Shown: positions 1-8,513 of the stretch, in pieces
Numbering within the stretch: position 1 is the stretch's first letter
Layout: every line of letters begins with the position of its first letter
Origin: Arenibacter sp. ARW7G5Y1
Lineage (GTDB): Bacteria > Bacteroidota > Bacteroidia > Flavobacteriales > Flavobacteriaceae
Assembly (NCBI RefSeq): GCF_003201775.1
Contig: NZ_QJJZ01000028.1
Location: 1-40,312, forward strand
Length of the DNA stretch: 40,312 nucleotides
Direction: 5' to 3'
The notes under the pieces: generated by a model
The model's input: only the letters and a program-made list of their open reading frames with translations
What the model was told of the DNA's origin: nothing
Databases searched by the model: none
Program-made: the position numbers and the translations under genes

Positions 1-25
1 ACGACGGAAATATATACCCATGTAG

Positions 26-117
26 CAACAAATACTTTTAAAAATATAAAAAATCCACTAGATTAGTGGTGTAGACAAAATAGGAATATACACACTAGTG
101 ACTATATACAATTGTTG
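26..117. repeat. possible short attC-like element at window edge
   Basis: The right end carries GTTGGCAAA (114-122), which is the start of the first recognisable cassette. A CAAC at 26-29 could be the matching left end. The arms pair poorly compared with the other elements; only a small hairpin CCACTA/TAGTGG (about 56-69) is clear. The left boundary is therefore a guess, while the right boundary is supported by the matching unit end at 332-340. Confidence 0.3.
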
Positions 118-336
118 GCAAACATTTTGTTCGAGCAGTAGAACTTGTCCTTAATCCACAAATCCGAGGACCAAAACTCGGACGGAGTATTGCCCCAACA
201 CTCATACGCAAATGGATTTTAGCTTGATTCGGAGGGCTACGGAGGGGTGCGCAAGGCCTTCTTACTCGGACGCACTCAGTACGCACTCAGTACGCTGGCC
301 TTTCTTACTCGCACGGATAATAAAAAAACGATTTGC
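118..336. other. gene-less cassette 1
   Basis: Nothing convincing is encoded between the GTTGGCAAA start (114) and its complement ending at 340. Short open frames here have no recognisable composition or homology. An 11-bp perfect tandem duplication ACGCACTCAGT lies at 270-280 and 281-291. The unit may be an empty cassette or a decayed one. Confidence 0.45.
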
Positions 337-530
337 CAACAAAACCTATGAAGTAATGCGGGATCTGGTGTTCGATTCCAAGTTTTGACTATATTTATGA
401 GACCGCAAAATCTTTCCGATTTTGCTTTTGAAATAATAAAGAAAAAAGAAAACGCAAAGCTTTTGCTTGGTGCATGACGGAATGGCAAGCGCAGATCCGC
501 CCCCCGCACTACTCATAGCTCAGACCGTTG
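337..530 (+). repeat. attC-like site 1 (end of cassette 1)
   Basis: The left arm begins CAAC at 337 and continues CTATGAAGTAATGCGGG; the right arm, reverse-complemented, begins CAACGGTC and continues CTATGAGTAGTGCGGG. The two arms pair over about 17 bases with a spacer bulge next to the core. A central hairpin GCAAAATC/GATTTTGC lies at about 404-424. It belongs to the long subclass together with sites 3, 4, 5, 6 and 8. Confidence 0.65.
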
Positions 531-589
531 TAGCCAATTAAAGAATCACTCGAACTTTATTTGAAATTCGAGTGATAATTGAAAAATAA

Positions 590-1606
590 CTATTTGTTCA
601 ATCGTTGTTTTACTGATTGAACTGTGTCTAAAACGGACTTTTCAAAAGAAATCGGCTTCCAATTGAACACTTCCTTTGTTTTGCTAACATCTGCGTCATA
701 AGTGTTTCCAATAAAAGGCTTCATACCTTTTAAATCGCTATTAAAATTAGACATAAATTTTAATAAGAAATTTGGACCTTCTAAAGTGCTTACTTTAGCA
801 TTTCCATTTGATTTTAAGATTTGAGCCATTTCTTTAAACGAATATGGATTTTCAGTTGCAACAACAAATCGTTGTCCATTAGCCTTCTCATTCTCTAAAG
901 CCTTAACGTGAATATTGGCAATATCTCTTACATCTGACATATTAATGCGTACTTTGGCAAGCATTGGCATTTTACCAGTTATCATATCCTTAACAATACT
1001 CATTGATTCACCAGAGAGTTTATCTGACAAGGTTGGTCCCCAAATAGGACCTGGATTAATAACAACCAATTCTAACTTGTTATTCCCTTTTTGAGTTTCT
1101 ATAAAATCCCAAGCACTCTTTTCTGCAAGTGTTTTACTTTTTACATAAGCGGACATATTTTTAGCATTTGGATTAGTCCAAGTACCTTGTTCTATGTTTA
1201 ATGACTTATTTGCATCACCAAACATTGCAACTATAGAAGAAGTTAAAACCACTCTCTTAACACCTGCTTTTTTAGCAAAATTTAAAGCACGTTGTGTACC
1301 TTCAATAGCAGGCTTTATCAGCTCGTTTTCATCTTTAGGCTCACTTGCCACATAAGGAGAAGCAATATGTAGCACATAGTCACAATCCTGCATTGCTTCC
1401 GCCCAACCTTCGTCTTTTAAAAGATTAAGTTCACAAAACTCTAAATTACCATTGGGCTCAACTTCTTTTCGAATTGCTCGTGTTAATTCGTCTCTTTTGG
1501 ATAAATTCCTAACTGAACCTTTGACTGCATATCCATTTTTTAATAATTCCACCGCTGCGTGCAGACCAACATATCCTGAAATTCCTGTTACTAATACTTT
1601 TTTCAT
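590..1606 (-). CDS. NAD(P)-dependent extended SDR reductase/epimerase
   Basis: This 338-residue protein is an extended short-chain dehydrogenase of the dihydroflavonol reductase/aldehyde reductase type. The Rossmann motif GISGYVG is at residues 8-14, the SS of the catalytic triad at 123-124, and YVKSK (Tyr154, Lys158) follows. Family members reduce carbonyl substrates with NADPH in the cytosol; the substrate cannot be told from sequence. It is divergent from an HxlR-type regulator with 134 bp between the start codons, in a shared gene cassette. HxlR regulators often control neighbouring oxidoreductases that answer electrophile or carbonyl stress, which I infer is the role here. The start ATG is preceded by a good promoter (TTG-19-TATCTTTG). 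The length is normal and there is no sign of damage. Confidence 0.88.
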   Translation of the reverse strand: MKKVLVTGISGYVGLHAAVELLKNGYAVKGSVRNLSKRDELTRAIRKEVEPNGNLEFCELNLLKDEGWAEAMQDCDYVLHIASPYVASEPKDENELIKPAIEGTQRALNFAKKAGVKRVVLTSSIVAMFGDANKSLNIEQGTWTNPNAKNMSAYVKSKTLAEKSAWDFIETQKGNNKLELVVINPGPIWGPTLSDKLSGESMSIVKDMITGKMPMLAKVRINMSDVRDIANIHVKALENEKANGQRFVVATENPYSFKEMAQILKSNGNAKVSTLEGPNFLLKFMSNFNSDLKGMKPFIGNTYDADVSKTKEVFNWKPISFEKSVLDTVQSVKQRLNK

Positions 1607-1637
1607 TTTATCAAATTTTATTTACATCAAATTATTA

Positions 1638-1690
1638 CTTGCACATCGCAAGCAAAGATAATATATTACTTTTATTTTGCAAGCAATAAA
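1638..1690 (-). promoter_or_regulatory. promoter and candidate HxlR operator, epimerase/HxlR
   Basis: On the minus strand a flavobacterial -7 box TATCTTTG (1660-1653) is spaced 19 bases from a TTG -33 box (1682-1680), giving a start about 40 bases before the reductase ATG. A palindrome CTTGC-acatc-GCAAG (1638-1652) abuts the -7 box, and GCAAGCAAAGAT (1648-1659) recurs as GCAAGCAATAAA (1679-1690) over the -33 box. A repressor bound there would block the promoter. The assignment to HxlR is inferred from position. Confidence 0.55.
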
Positions 1691-1740
1691 TAAAAAAATG
1701 TATTTTTACAAAATAATTTTAAGGTAATACAAAATTGAAA

Positions 1741-2178
1741 ATGGAACATAAATTTAGATGCGACTGCCCAATTACTAGTGCAATTGATATTATTGGAGAT
1801 AAGTGGTCTCTAGTAATTATTAAGCAAATGCTGACTGAAAATAAAAAAACATTTAAAGATTTTATTGAGAGTGAAGAAGCTATCGCAACAAATATTTTGT
1901 CTTCGAGATTAAAAATGCTTGAGGAGTTTAAAATTATAATAAAGGGAAAACTTCCTGAAAACAAAAAAACAAACATATACACATTAACAGAAAAGGGAAT
2001 TGAACTTACACCATTAATTGTAGAATTAATAATTTGGAGCGATAATAACCTACGAGAATTTCATTCAGATTTATATGCAGGAGAACAGATAGAAATGATA
2101 AGAGGTAACAAAGAACAGTTTATTGAAAATATAATAGAAAATTACAAGAAAAAAAACTGGCTACAACACCGTATATAA
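1741..2178 (+). CDS. HxlR family winged-helix transcriptional regulator
   Basis: This 145-residue MarR/HxlR-type regulator begins at ATG 1741; a TTG two codons upstream is less likely. The N-terminus has CDCPIT (Cys7, Cys9) followed by IIGDKWSLVIIKQML, the family hallmark (compare CP...A...IGGKW). The winged helix covers roughly residues 20-100, including SSRLKMLEE and the wing ending YTLTEKGIEL. In YodB/HypR-type relatives the N-terminal Cys senses quinones or aldehydes; Cys9 is in the equivalent place. It is divergent from the reductase at 590-1606, so it probably represses that gene. Its last codons and stop lie inside attC-like site 2 (from 2164), so the cassette end supplies the protein's C-terminus. 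Confidence 0.88.
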   Translation: MEHKFRCDCPITSAIDIIGDKWSLVIIKQMLTENKKTFKDFIESEEAIATNILSSRLKMLEEFKIIIKGKLPENKKTNIYTLTEKGIELTPLIVELIIWSDNNLREFHSDLYAGEQIEMIRGNKEQFIENIIENYKKKNWLQHRI

Positions 2179-2291
2179 TTTATTGCTGGCTTCTTACCTA
2201 CTTGCGAAAGTCCTCGCGGACTTTCTTGGTCGGTAATTATTTAATAAATTAGTTGCTTAAACCACGCAACAAACCATATACAAACACGTTG
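2164..2291 (+). repeat. attC-like site 2 (end of cassette 2)
   Basis: Short-subclass element. The left arm is CAAC followed by GTATATAATTTATTGC; the reversed right arm is CAAC, four extra bases, then GTATATGGTTTGTTGC. A perfect central hairpin GAAAGTCC-tcgc-GGACTTTC occupies 2206-2225. Its left tip TGGCTACAAC (2158-2167) is the exact reverse complement of the cassette start GTTGTAGCCA (527-536), 1.6 kb away. Confidence 0.68.
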
Positions 2292-2671
2292 CCATTCATT
2301 GTAAAAAAACATTTTTGCGGACTTCAGGATTGCTCAAATGGACTTTTTGGGAGCTATCAAAATTGAAAAGGGTATTTCGACTAGGCGGAATTTAAAATAT
2401 GTACTCAGGAATTCTTACTCTGACGGAAATTGAAAATCAAAAAGGGAATTCTTACTTGGGCAGAGTGGAACCGCAAATGAATTTTTTAGCAAGTTTGTGA
2501 AGGAAAAACCAACTCTAAAGGAATTAAAAACAGACCGCACGACCGTCGATTTTTTTCGGTATTTTAAAGAAGCACTACGTAGGAATTAACAAAGTTTGCT
2601 AAGAAATAATCAGACCAACCTAACTCGAAACAAAGTAAGAAAAACAATCCACAAAAATATTTGCAAATATT
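2292..2671. other. 380 bp without a recognised gene
   Basis: This is the plus-side part of cassette 3, upstream of attC-like site 3. I see no open frame with plausible start or composition and no clear RNA gene. A loose direct repeat, gaattcttactc/gaattcttactt, lies near 2410 and 2448. It may be the decayed remains of an older gene. Confidence 0.35.
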
Positions 2672-2830
2672 TTAGAAAAGTCTTCTTGACCTTTTGTCCC
2701 TCATACTTCGAGAGTTTATACCTTTATTGTTAAAGTGAGCTATAATAGTCCAAACCAAAGCAACTGCCATAACCGAAGCCATAGCAATATTCATATCAGT
2801 TACATTATTTATAAATTCTTGTAAATCCAT
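2672..2830 (-). CDS. small single-span membrane protein, 52 residues
   Basis: A short open frame runs from ATG at 2830 to TAA at 2672. The product has a polar start (MDLQEFINNVTDMN), one hydrophobic segment (about residues 15-31, IAMASVMAVALVWTIIA) and a strongly basic tail ending SRSMRDKRSRRLF. The arrangement predicts one membrane helix with a positive cytoplasmic tail. I do not recognise a family. It is the only plausible gene of cassette 3 and reads against the usual cassette direction. The composition looks like a real membrane peptide, but at this length chance cannot be excluded. Confidence 0.5.
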   Translation of the reverse strand: MDLQEFINNVTDMNIAMASVMAVALVWTIIAHFNNKGINSRSMRDKRSRRLF

Positions 2831-3017
2831 AAAATAAATATACAAAAAAAAATTAAATTTTTGGTCAAATTAAAAGACAAACTACTGATTTTAAACAAAA
2901 TACAAACTTTTACTCGATTGGAATTGAAAACCTTATGGTAGAATGAACCAACCGAACTCAATCGAAACCTTTAAAAGAATAAATTGAATTTAAATTGAGA
3001 AAAAAACAACGAAATGG

Positions 3018-3210
3018 CAACAATGGCTATAGCAAATAGGGCATAAAGTGATATATTTAATGGTTTGGGCGTATTTACTAAGTCCGCCAAATCTTTTGGA
3101 TTTGGCAATTAAAAAAATAAAATAATTACAAAACAAAAAGCTCTGGCTCGTAGACCAGTCGGAAACGAAAAGTTTCCTTACCTGCCCTACTTGCCATAGC
3201 CTGACCGTTG
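3018..3210 (+). repeat. attC-like site 3 (end of cassette 3)
   Basis: The left arm is CAAC, three bases, GGCTATAGCAAATAGGGC; the reversed right arm is CAAC, five bases, GGCTATGGCAAGTAGGGC. The long arms pair almost perfectly, with the asymmetric spacer next to the core. The central hairpin is GCCAAATC/GATTTGGC (about 3092-3112), a paired substitution relative to GCAAAATC/GATTTTGC of sites 1, 4 and 8. A second hairpin GGAAAC-gaaaa-GTTTCC lies near 3161-3177. Confidence 0.7.
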
Positions 3211-3266
3211 TAGTGCATTTTGACGCAACCAAAATAAAAATTCAATATCTAGTTGATAAACGAATT

Positions 3267-3752
3267 ATGAAAAAAGTTTTCGTGATTATTTTAATGGGAT
3301 TCTTAGTTTTCAGTTGTTTGAGTGATGATGATGACGGAATTGACTGTAAGCTTTTTGACCCCGCATTTCCATCTTTGTATATCAGAATAGTTGACGCTAC
3401 TGGTGTTAACCTAATCGAAAATGGAACTATTGACTCTGAGAATATAACGGTTCAAGGAGACTTTGCAAATGCAGGGTTTCGATTTGTTCCAGCAGATGAA
3501 TTTGCAGTCCCTGACGCGGACATTAGAGAGTTCGATAACTCGCTGAATCTGTACATACCAAATGAATCATCATTTCAGTACTCCATTAATTTAGATGATT
3601 TTGAGACTATTAATTTAGGTTTTAATGCAGAGCTAACAAGAATACCTTGTGACATAACCTATTTTACTCCTACTAGTGTTACTTTTAATGAGGAGCCAAT
3701 AGAACTTACGAAAATGTCATCACTTCAACTTTTGGTGATAATAGAACTGTAA
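3267..3752 (+). CDS. predicted surface lipoprotein, unknown function
   Basis: The chosen ATG (3267) gives a 161-residue protein; an earlier in-frame ATG at 3213 would put 18 polar residues before the signal peptide. The signal peptide runs KKVFVIILMGFLVF followed by a lipobox with Cys17. The acidic run SDDDD directly after the Cys resembles the lipoprotein export signal that sends Bacteroidota lipoproteins to the cell surface. The rest is a small, soluble, beta-rich-looking domain ending LQLLVIIEL. I do not recognise the family. The gene fills cassette 4 almost completely: its stop is 13 bases before the CAAC of site 4. Confidence 0.78.
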   Translation: MKKVFVIILMGFLVFSCLSDDDDGIDCKLFDPAFPSLYIRIVDATGVNLIENGTIDSENITVQGDFANAGFRFVPADEFAVPDADIREFDNSLNLYIPNESSFQYSINLDDFETINLGFNAELTRIPCDITYFTPTSVTFNEEPIELTKMSSLQLLVIIEL

Positions 3753-3764
3753 AAAAACGCACTA

Positions 3765-3975
3765 CAACACAACCTATAAACAATACGGGCTTCGGGTTTA
3801 ACCACGCTTGCAGCGTGGCAGGTCGAAAGGTTTGTGTATTTTTATGATGTCCGCAAAATCTTTTGGATTTTGCTTTAAACAAGGAAAAGAAAAAACAAAA
3901 CAAAAAAATTTTGCTATGTATGTGGCGGAAAGTAAACGCTAGTTTACTCCCGTACTGTTCATAGCTAAACCGTTG
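3765..3975 (+). repeat. attC-like site 4 (end of cassette 4)
   Basis: The left arm is CAACAC then CCTATAAACAATACGGG; the reversed right arm is CAACGG then CTATGAACAGTACGGG. Internal hairpins are CCACGC/GCGTGG (about 3802-3818), GCAAAATC/GATTTTGC (3853-3873) and AGTAAAC/GTTTACT (3931-3948). It is a close copy of site 8 (10239-10448), differing in scattered positions and including a compensatory pair in the last hairpin. Confidence 0.72.
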
Positions 3976-4108
3976 GCAACAAGCTGAAAAAAATTACAAA
4001 AAAAAGAGCTAAATGTACGTATAACCCAATTTCTTGCATATTATCAAAAAAGTCAAAGCGTCAATCAAATAAATGTTCATATTGGCATAATATACCCTTT
4101 AAGAACTT

Positions 4109-7100
4109 ATGCTTAAAAGCTACCCAATTGTTTTATTTTTTTTGTTGTCCAATGTGATTTCAGCACAAATAACTTTAACTCATAACATTGGAAATACGCC
4201 AATAAAAACCGACATAACTTCTTGCCAATATGAAGAAGCTTGGGCAAGAGCTTTTACACTTGCTGATTTTGGTATCTCCACTGCAGACCAATTTATTATT
4301 ACTTCTGGGCAAGTGGCAATTAGCAATTCATATGATGGTGCAAGATTGGTTTTTAACTTTTATAGCTTAAACTCGGAAGCACCTGAAAAAAATCCTCAAC
4401 GTATAAGCTATGGAAACTTGGTATTTGCTCCCGAAATAGGGGATACACCTGAAATTGTTCAGATTGATTTTAGTACACCAATCACGGTTCCCGCCGGAGT
4501 TGAAAGAATCTTGGTGGAGGTAACTCAGATGGATGATATTTATAATGATGATTATAAGGAAGTTCTTATAGCAGGTACAGCATTTGATAATGACACCTCT
4601 TGGTTTAAAGGATGTAGGGAATATTACACCCATACATCTACAGAAAACATAAGTCCCGCGGTGCCCGATGCCAATTTCTTTATAAATGTAACTGGAGAAA
4701 TTCGAAACATAGCCAGTAGTGGTTCATCTGTAACCGTATCGCACAATGTATGTGATGATCTTATAGAAACAAGTATTCACTCATGCTCGTCATCCTATAT
4801 TTATTGGGCAAGGGATTTTTATTTGGAGGATTTTGGTATTTCTACCAATGAGGAATTTGTCATTACCTCAGGACAAGTAGGCATTAACAAAGTAGGTTGG
4901 TTACCAGAAATTAGTTTTAATGTTTATGCCATTGATGATAATTTTCCCAGTTCTTTTTCAGAAACCACTTTGATAGGAAGTAGCCAATACCAAGAACTAT
5001 CTCCTAATATAGACCGTAATTCACGAATTATTAACGTAAACTTTGAGACACCTGTGGTTGTTCCTGCCGGTGTTGAAAGAATTTTGGTAGAAGTACACAA
5101 GGGAATCGTTTACGGCGATGGATTGGCTTTTATAGCTGGTTCATCGCAAGATACTGGTGTTTCATGGCAAAGAGGCTGTACCAGAACTTCTTCCGAACAT
5201 GATTTTGGACTCAATGAATATGTATCTACTGTTGATTTTGGGAGGCCAGATGCGAAATTTTATATTAATGTTACAGGAGACGTAAATCACGTAACGAATA
5301 ATTTTTCTATGAACATTTCAAATGTCTGTTCTGATTTTTTAAAGGAATTCAGTGTTGCACCCGCTACCAATATAGCCTCCATAGTTTGGAATTTCGGCGA
5401 TGCAGCTTCTGGTGCCGATAATAACTCAGTGGATGTTTCTCCGTTTCATGATTTTTCTAGTGATGGTACGTATACAATTTCCGCTACAGTCACGGCTAAC
5501 GATGGAAGTACTGAAGTGCTAACGGAAACCATAAAGGCTAAGGAACCTCCAAATGCTTACGGCATTGATAATGTTTACGCTTGCGAAGACAGTTTTAATA
5601 CTGGTATTTCATCATCATTTAACCTAGGGCAAGTAACCCAACAGGTTCTTGGAGGCCAAAATAATATGAAGGTTACTTTTATTGATGGGAGTGGTAATGA
5701 ATATTCCACACTGCCAAATCCGTTTACCAATACAATAAGAGACCAAGAAACCATAAGGGTAAGGGTTGCACATATCAATAATCTCTGTTGTTATTCCGAG
5801 ACCACTTTTGACCTAATTGTGAACCCAATTCCTGATCTATCCTCGGTTTCTGACCTTTTTATGTGCAGTAATGATGCCAATGGGTATGCTACATTTGATT
5901 TAGAGCAAGTGCAAAATGACATTATAAATAATGGTAATGCAACTTTGGTTACGTTTTATCGAGAAAACGGAAATCAAATTCAAGCACCATTAAACGCAGT
6001 AGAAAACCTAACAATGAACGAGGAGGAAATAACCGTTCGTGCATTTGAAAACAGTAACAACTGCTACAATGAGACCACCTTTAAACTTTTGGTAAATTCA
6101 TTGCCCGTTGCACATAATTTAAACATGATAATTGGCTGTGATGACAATAATGATGGTATTTCGGAATATTTTGATACTTCAACAATTGTATCTCAAGTAG
6201 TTGGTGACCAAGAAGGTATGTTAGTGTCTTATTTTGATACTAATGGTAATTCATTGCCAAGTCCTTTGCCAAATCCGTATACCAATACTTTAGCAAATGA
6301 AGAAACTATAACGGTCAGAGTAACAAATACGCAGACATATTGTTATGACGAGACACCTTTGATTTTAAAAACATCTAAACAACCAGAACTCAACATGCCT
6401 TCTATAGTTTATGCATGTGGTTCGGATAACGGATTCGCCAGTTTTGATCTTTCACAAATAGAATCGGAAATTATAGGTAATCAAACAGGTATAAACCTCT
6501 CATTTTTTAATGCAAATGGAGATCAATTGCCTAGTCCGCTACCTACATCATACGAAAATAGTATCGCTTGGAATGAGACTATTAACGTACGTGTAGAGAA
6601 TTCAATTAATTCATTGTGTTATGCAGAAACAAGTTTTGATTTAATAATAAACGAACCGCCAACAACAATCTTGGAGCCTAGTTATTCATTATGTCATTTG
6701 GAGCCTTCCTTAGTTATCCAAGTAGAAAATGATTTTGATTATTATAGTTGGGTATATGAGGATGACAATATAATTTCTGAAACCTATGAAGTAGAATTGA
6801 TAAATGCAGGAGAATATACCCTTACTATTGGTAAAACTACTAATGGGATATATTGTGAAAACAAATATAATTTTGAATTTTTAAGGTCTGCCCCACCTAC
6901 AATTACTGAGGTAAGGCATAAGGGCATATCCGATAATAATTTCATTGAAATCGTTGCGACTGGTGATGGTGATTTTGAATATTCCATAGATGGTATCAAT
7001 TATAAGGAAAGTAATTATTTTACAGATGTTCTAGGCGGCAACTATATCGTAATGGTAAGGGATAAAAATGGTTGTGGTCTAGATAGTGAGGAAGTTACGA

Positions 7101-7360
7101 TTCTTGATTATCCTAAGTTTTTTACGCCAAACAATGACGGTAAAAACGATTATTGGCAAATTTATGGGATTGATAAATTTCAAAATTCCTACATTTATAT
7201 TTATGACAGATATGGAAAGTTATTAGCTCAACTATCCCCAAATGATTTAGGCTGGGATGGTTTATTCAATGGTAAACAAATGATATCCAGTGATTATTGG
7301 TTCAAAGCCTATCTTGAAAATGGAAATATATTTTCAGGTCACTTTACACTAAAAAGATAA
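4109..7360 (+). CDS. secreted T9SS protein with gliding-type C-terminal domain
   Basis: This 1083-residue protein has a signal peptide cleaved after VISAQ. Two homologous N-terminal domains (about residues 20-200 and 210-400) share HN...DFGIST...FIITSGQV. A PKD-like domain (about 420-475, VWNFGDA) follows, then four tandem repeats of about 90 residues (about 480-850), each with ACG/MCS...F, FDL..V, ETI.VRV and CY.ET. The last 80 residues (1004-1083, FFTPNNDGKNDYW to GHFTLKR) form a gliding motility-associated C-terminal domain, the type B signal for type IX secretion. It is probably an exported adhesin-like surface protein; ligand unknown. It is the sole gene of cassette 5, which at 3.6 kb with its site is very large for an integron cassette. 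Confidence 0.88.
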   Translation: MLKSYPIVLFFLLSNVISAQITLTHNIGNTPIKTDITSCQYEEAWARAFTLADFGISTADQFIITSGQVAISNSYDGARLVFNFYSLNSEAPEKNPQRISYGNLVFAPEIGDTPEIVQIDFSTPITVPAGVERILVEVTQMDDIYNDDYKEVLIAGTAFDNDTSWFKGCREYYTHTSTENISPAVPDANFFINVTGEIRNIASSGSSVTVSHNVCDDLIETSIHSCSSSYIYWARDFYLEDFGISTNEEFVITSGQVGINKVGWLPEISFNVYAIDDNFPSSFSETTLIGSSQYQELSPNIDRNSRIINVNFETPVVVPAGVERILVEVHKGIVYGDGLAFIAGSSQDTGVSWQRGCTRTSSEHDFGLNEYVSTVDFGRPDAKFYINVTGDVNHVTNNFSMNISNVCSDFLKEFSVAPATNIASIVWNFGDAASGADNNSVDVSPFHDFSSDGTYTISATVTANDGSTEVLTETIKAKEPPNAYGIDNVYACEDSFNTGISSSFNLGQVTQQVLGGQNNMKVTFIDGSGNEYSTLPNPFTNTIRDQETIRVRVAHINNLCCYSETTFDLIVNPIPDLSSVSDLFMCSNDANGYATFDLEQVQNDIINNGNATLVTFYRENGNQIQAPLNAVENLTMNEEEITVRAFENSNNCYNETTFKLLVNSLPVAHNLNMIIGCDDNNDGISEYFDTSTIVSQVVGDQEGMLVSYFDTNGNSLPSPLPNPYTNTLANEETITVRVTNTQTYCYDETPLILKTSKQPELNMPSIVYACGSDNGFASFDLSQIESEIIGNQTGINLSFFNANGDQLPSPLPTSYENSIAWNETINVRVENSINSLCYAETSFDLIINEPPTTILEPSYSLCHLEPSLVIQVENDFDYYSWVYEDDNIISETYEVELINAGEYTLTIGKTTNGIYCENKYNFEFLRSAPPTITEVRHKGISDNNFIEIVATGDGDFEYSIDGINYKESNYFTDVLGGNYIVMVRDKNGCGLDSEEVTILDYPKFFTPNNDGKNDYWQIYGIDKFQNSYIYIYDRYGKLLAQLSPNDLGWDGLFNGKQMISSDYWFKAYLENGNIFSGHFTLKR

Positions 7361-7370
7361 AGCCAGTTGC

Positions 7371-7561
7371 CAACACGGTGTATAAAACATAGCTAATAAG
7401 TGCTTAACAGAAAGGTTTCTGTATATTTAGAAAGTCCGCCAAATTTTTAATTTGGCTTTTAAAAAAGAGAAAATTAAAAACAAAATATAAAAATTTGGCT
7501 CTGTGTTAATCCGAAAAGTTAGTGTCTTTTTGCACGCTACATTTCATACACAAAACCGTTG
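7371..7561 (+). repeat. attC-like site 5 (end of cassette 5)
   Basis: The left arm is CAACACG then GTGTATAAAACATAGC; the reversed right arm is CAACGGTTT then GTGTATGAAATGTAGC. The central hairpin GCCAAATT-ttt-AATTTGGC lies at about 7438-7456. It starts 10 bases after the stop codon of the 1083-residue protein. The tip GTTGCCAAC (7366-7374) matches the cassette start at 3972. Confidence 0.7.
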
Positions 7562-7590
7562 ACAGCAAGGTAAACTCAAAATATATATTT

Positions 7591-8277
7591 ATGAAAACAT
7601 TGTTCGCTTTAATCGCAATTTTGCTTTGTTATTCTTATGTGCTGTCTCAATCTGATTCTTTGTTGAGGTATAAAGACAGTATTGTAAGTAATCCGACACA
7701 GGCAAATATTAATCCCGATTCAGTAAAGACAAAAGTTCGCGCAGACAAAGATTTAGAACCTAAAACAACACCAGTTGAAAAAGATATTTGGACATCATTT
7801 GACAAAGCTTTAGAGCCTGTGATGGCAGCGACATTAGCTGGATTATCTTTAGCCGCATTTGCCCTATTTTTGAGTTTGCTTGTAAAGTCAAGGGAGGAAC
7901 ACAATGCACTTAAAAATGATTATTTATCGATAAAAAATGAAATAAATAAAAAAGATTTAGATAACAAATCTGTTGTGGATTTAAGTGGAGAACTGGAAGT
8001 AATGGAGCCGATAATGGAGAAAAAAGAAAAGGAATATAACAATTTAGCACGAGGTGTTAAAGATATAAAACGGTCTTTTTATTGGTTCATCGGCTTTCTT
8101 TTTGAGACTTTATCAATAGATATTCTTCAAGAAAAATACTCATTCTTTTTTATGGAATTAGATAGCCAACTTACTACTCAAATTGTTGAAGTATGTATAT
8201 CTGGTGGACTTATTGGTGTTGGTATATTTTTTCTAATCCGTGGTACAATTAATATGAAAACAGTAGTTTATAGTTAA
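7591..8277 (+). CDS. membrane protein with coiled-coil region, unknown function
   Basis: Starting at ATG 7591 gives 228 residues. An upstream in-frame ATG (7522) lies inside the attC-like site and would hide the signal peptide, so it is rejected. The product has a signal peptide (FALIAILLCYSYVLSQ), a polar linker, a transmembrane helix (about residues 75-97, AATLAGLSLAAFALFLSLLV), a charged, probably helical segment (about 98-155), and one or two further helices (about 160-178 and 200-222, VCISGGLIGVGIFFLI). I do not recognise a family and no catalytic motif is visible. It is the only gene of cassette 6; its stop is 12 bases before the next site. Confidence 0.7.
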   Translation: MKTLFALIAILLCYSYVLSQSDSLLRYKDSIVSNPTQANINPDSVKTKVRADKDLEPKTTPVEKDIWTSFDKALEPVMAATLAGLSLAAFALFLSLLVKSREEHNALKNDYLSIKNEINKKDLDNKSVVDLSGELEVMEPIMEKKEKEYNNLARGVKDIKRSFYWFIGFLFETLSIDILQEKYSFFFMELDSQLTTQIVEVCISGGLIGVGIFFLIRGTINMKTVVYS

Positions 8278-8289
8278 AAACCCTGCAGC

Positions 8290-8438
8290 CAACAACATAT
8301 ATAAAACATAGCTATTAAAGGCTTTCCGAGAGGTTTTTGTGTATTTGTTAAGACCACCAAATTTTTAAATTTGGCTCGTGTATAATCCGAAAAAGTCTAC
8401 GTCTATTAATATGCTACGTTCCATATACAAGACCGTTG
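8290..8438 (+). repeat. attC-like site 6 (end of cassette 6)
   Basis: The left arm is CAACAACA then TATATAAAACATAGC; the reversed right arm is CAACGGTCTT then GTATATGGAACGTAGC. The central AAATT/AATTT hairpin (about 8366-8384) is a weaker version of the one in site 5. The cassette tip match is imperfect here: GTTGACAGCAAGG (7558) against GTTGGCTGCAGGG, the reverse complement of 8281-8293, 10 of 13 positions. Confidence 0.62.
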
Positions 8439-8513
8439 CCATTCATTAATCTGTAGCCGTATTTTAGGACGTGACATTGTGACTAATCTCGACGGAAATA
8501 AAAATTGAACTAA

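Noticed and set aside
276..509. Open frames lying inside the elements (for example 276-509 minus, 2990-3232 minus, 3706-3903 minus, 10281-10487 plus)
   Set aside because: They are translations of the structured repeats; similar frames recur because the elements are related, and codon composition is poor.
3213..3266. Earlier start for the lipoprotein gene
   Set aside because: It adds polar residues before a clear signal peptide and starts only three bases after the recombination core.
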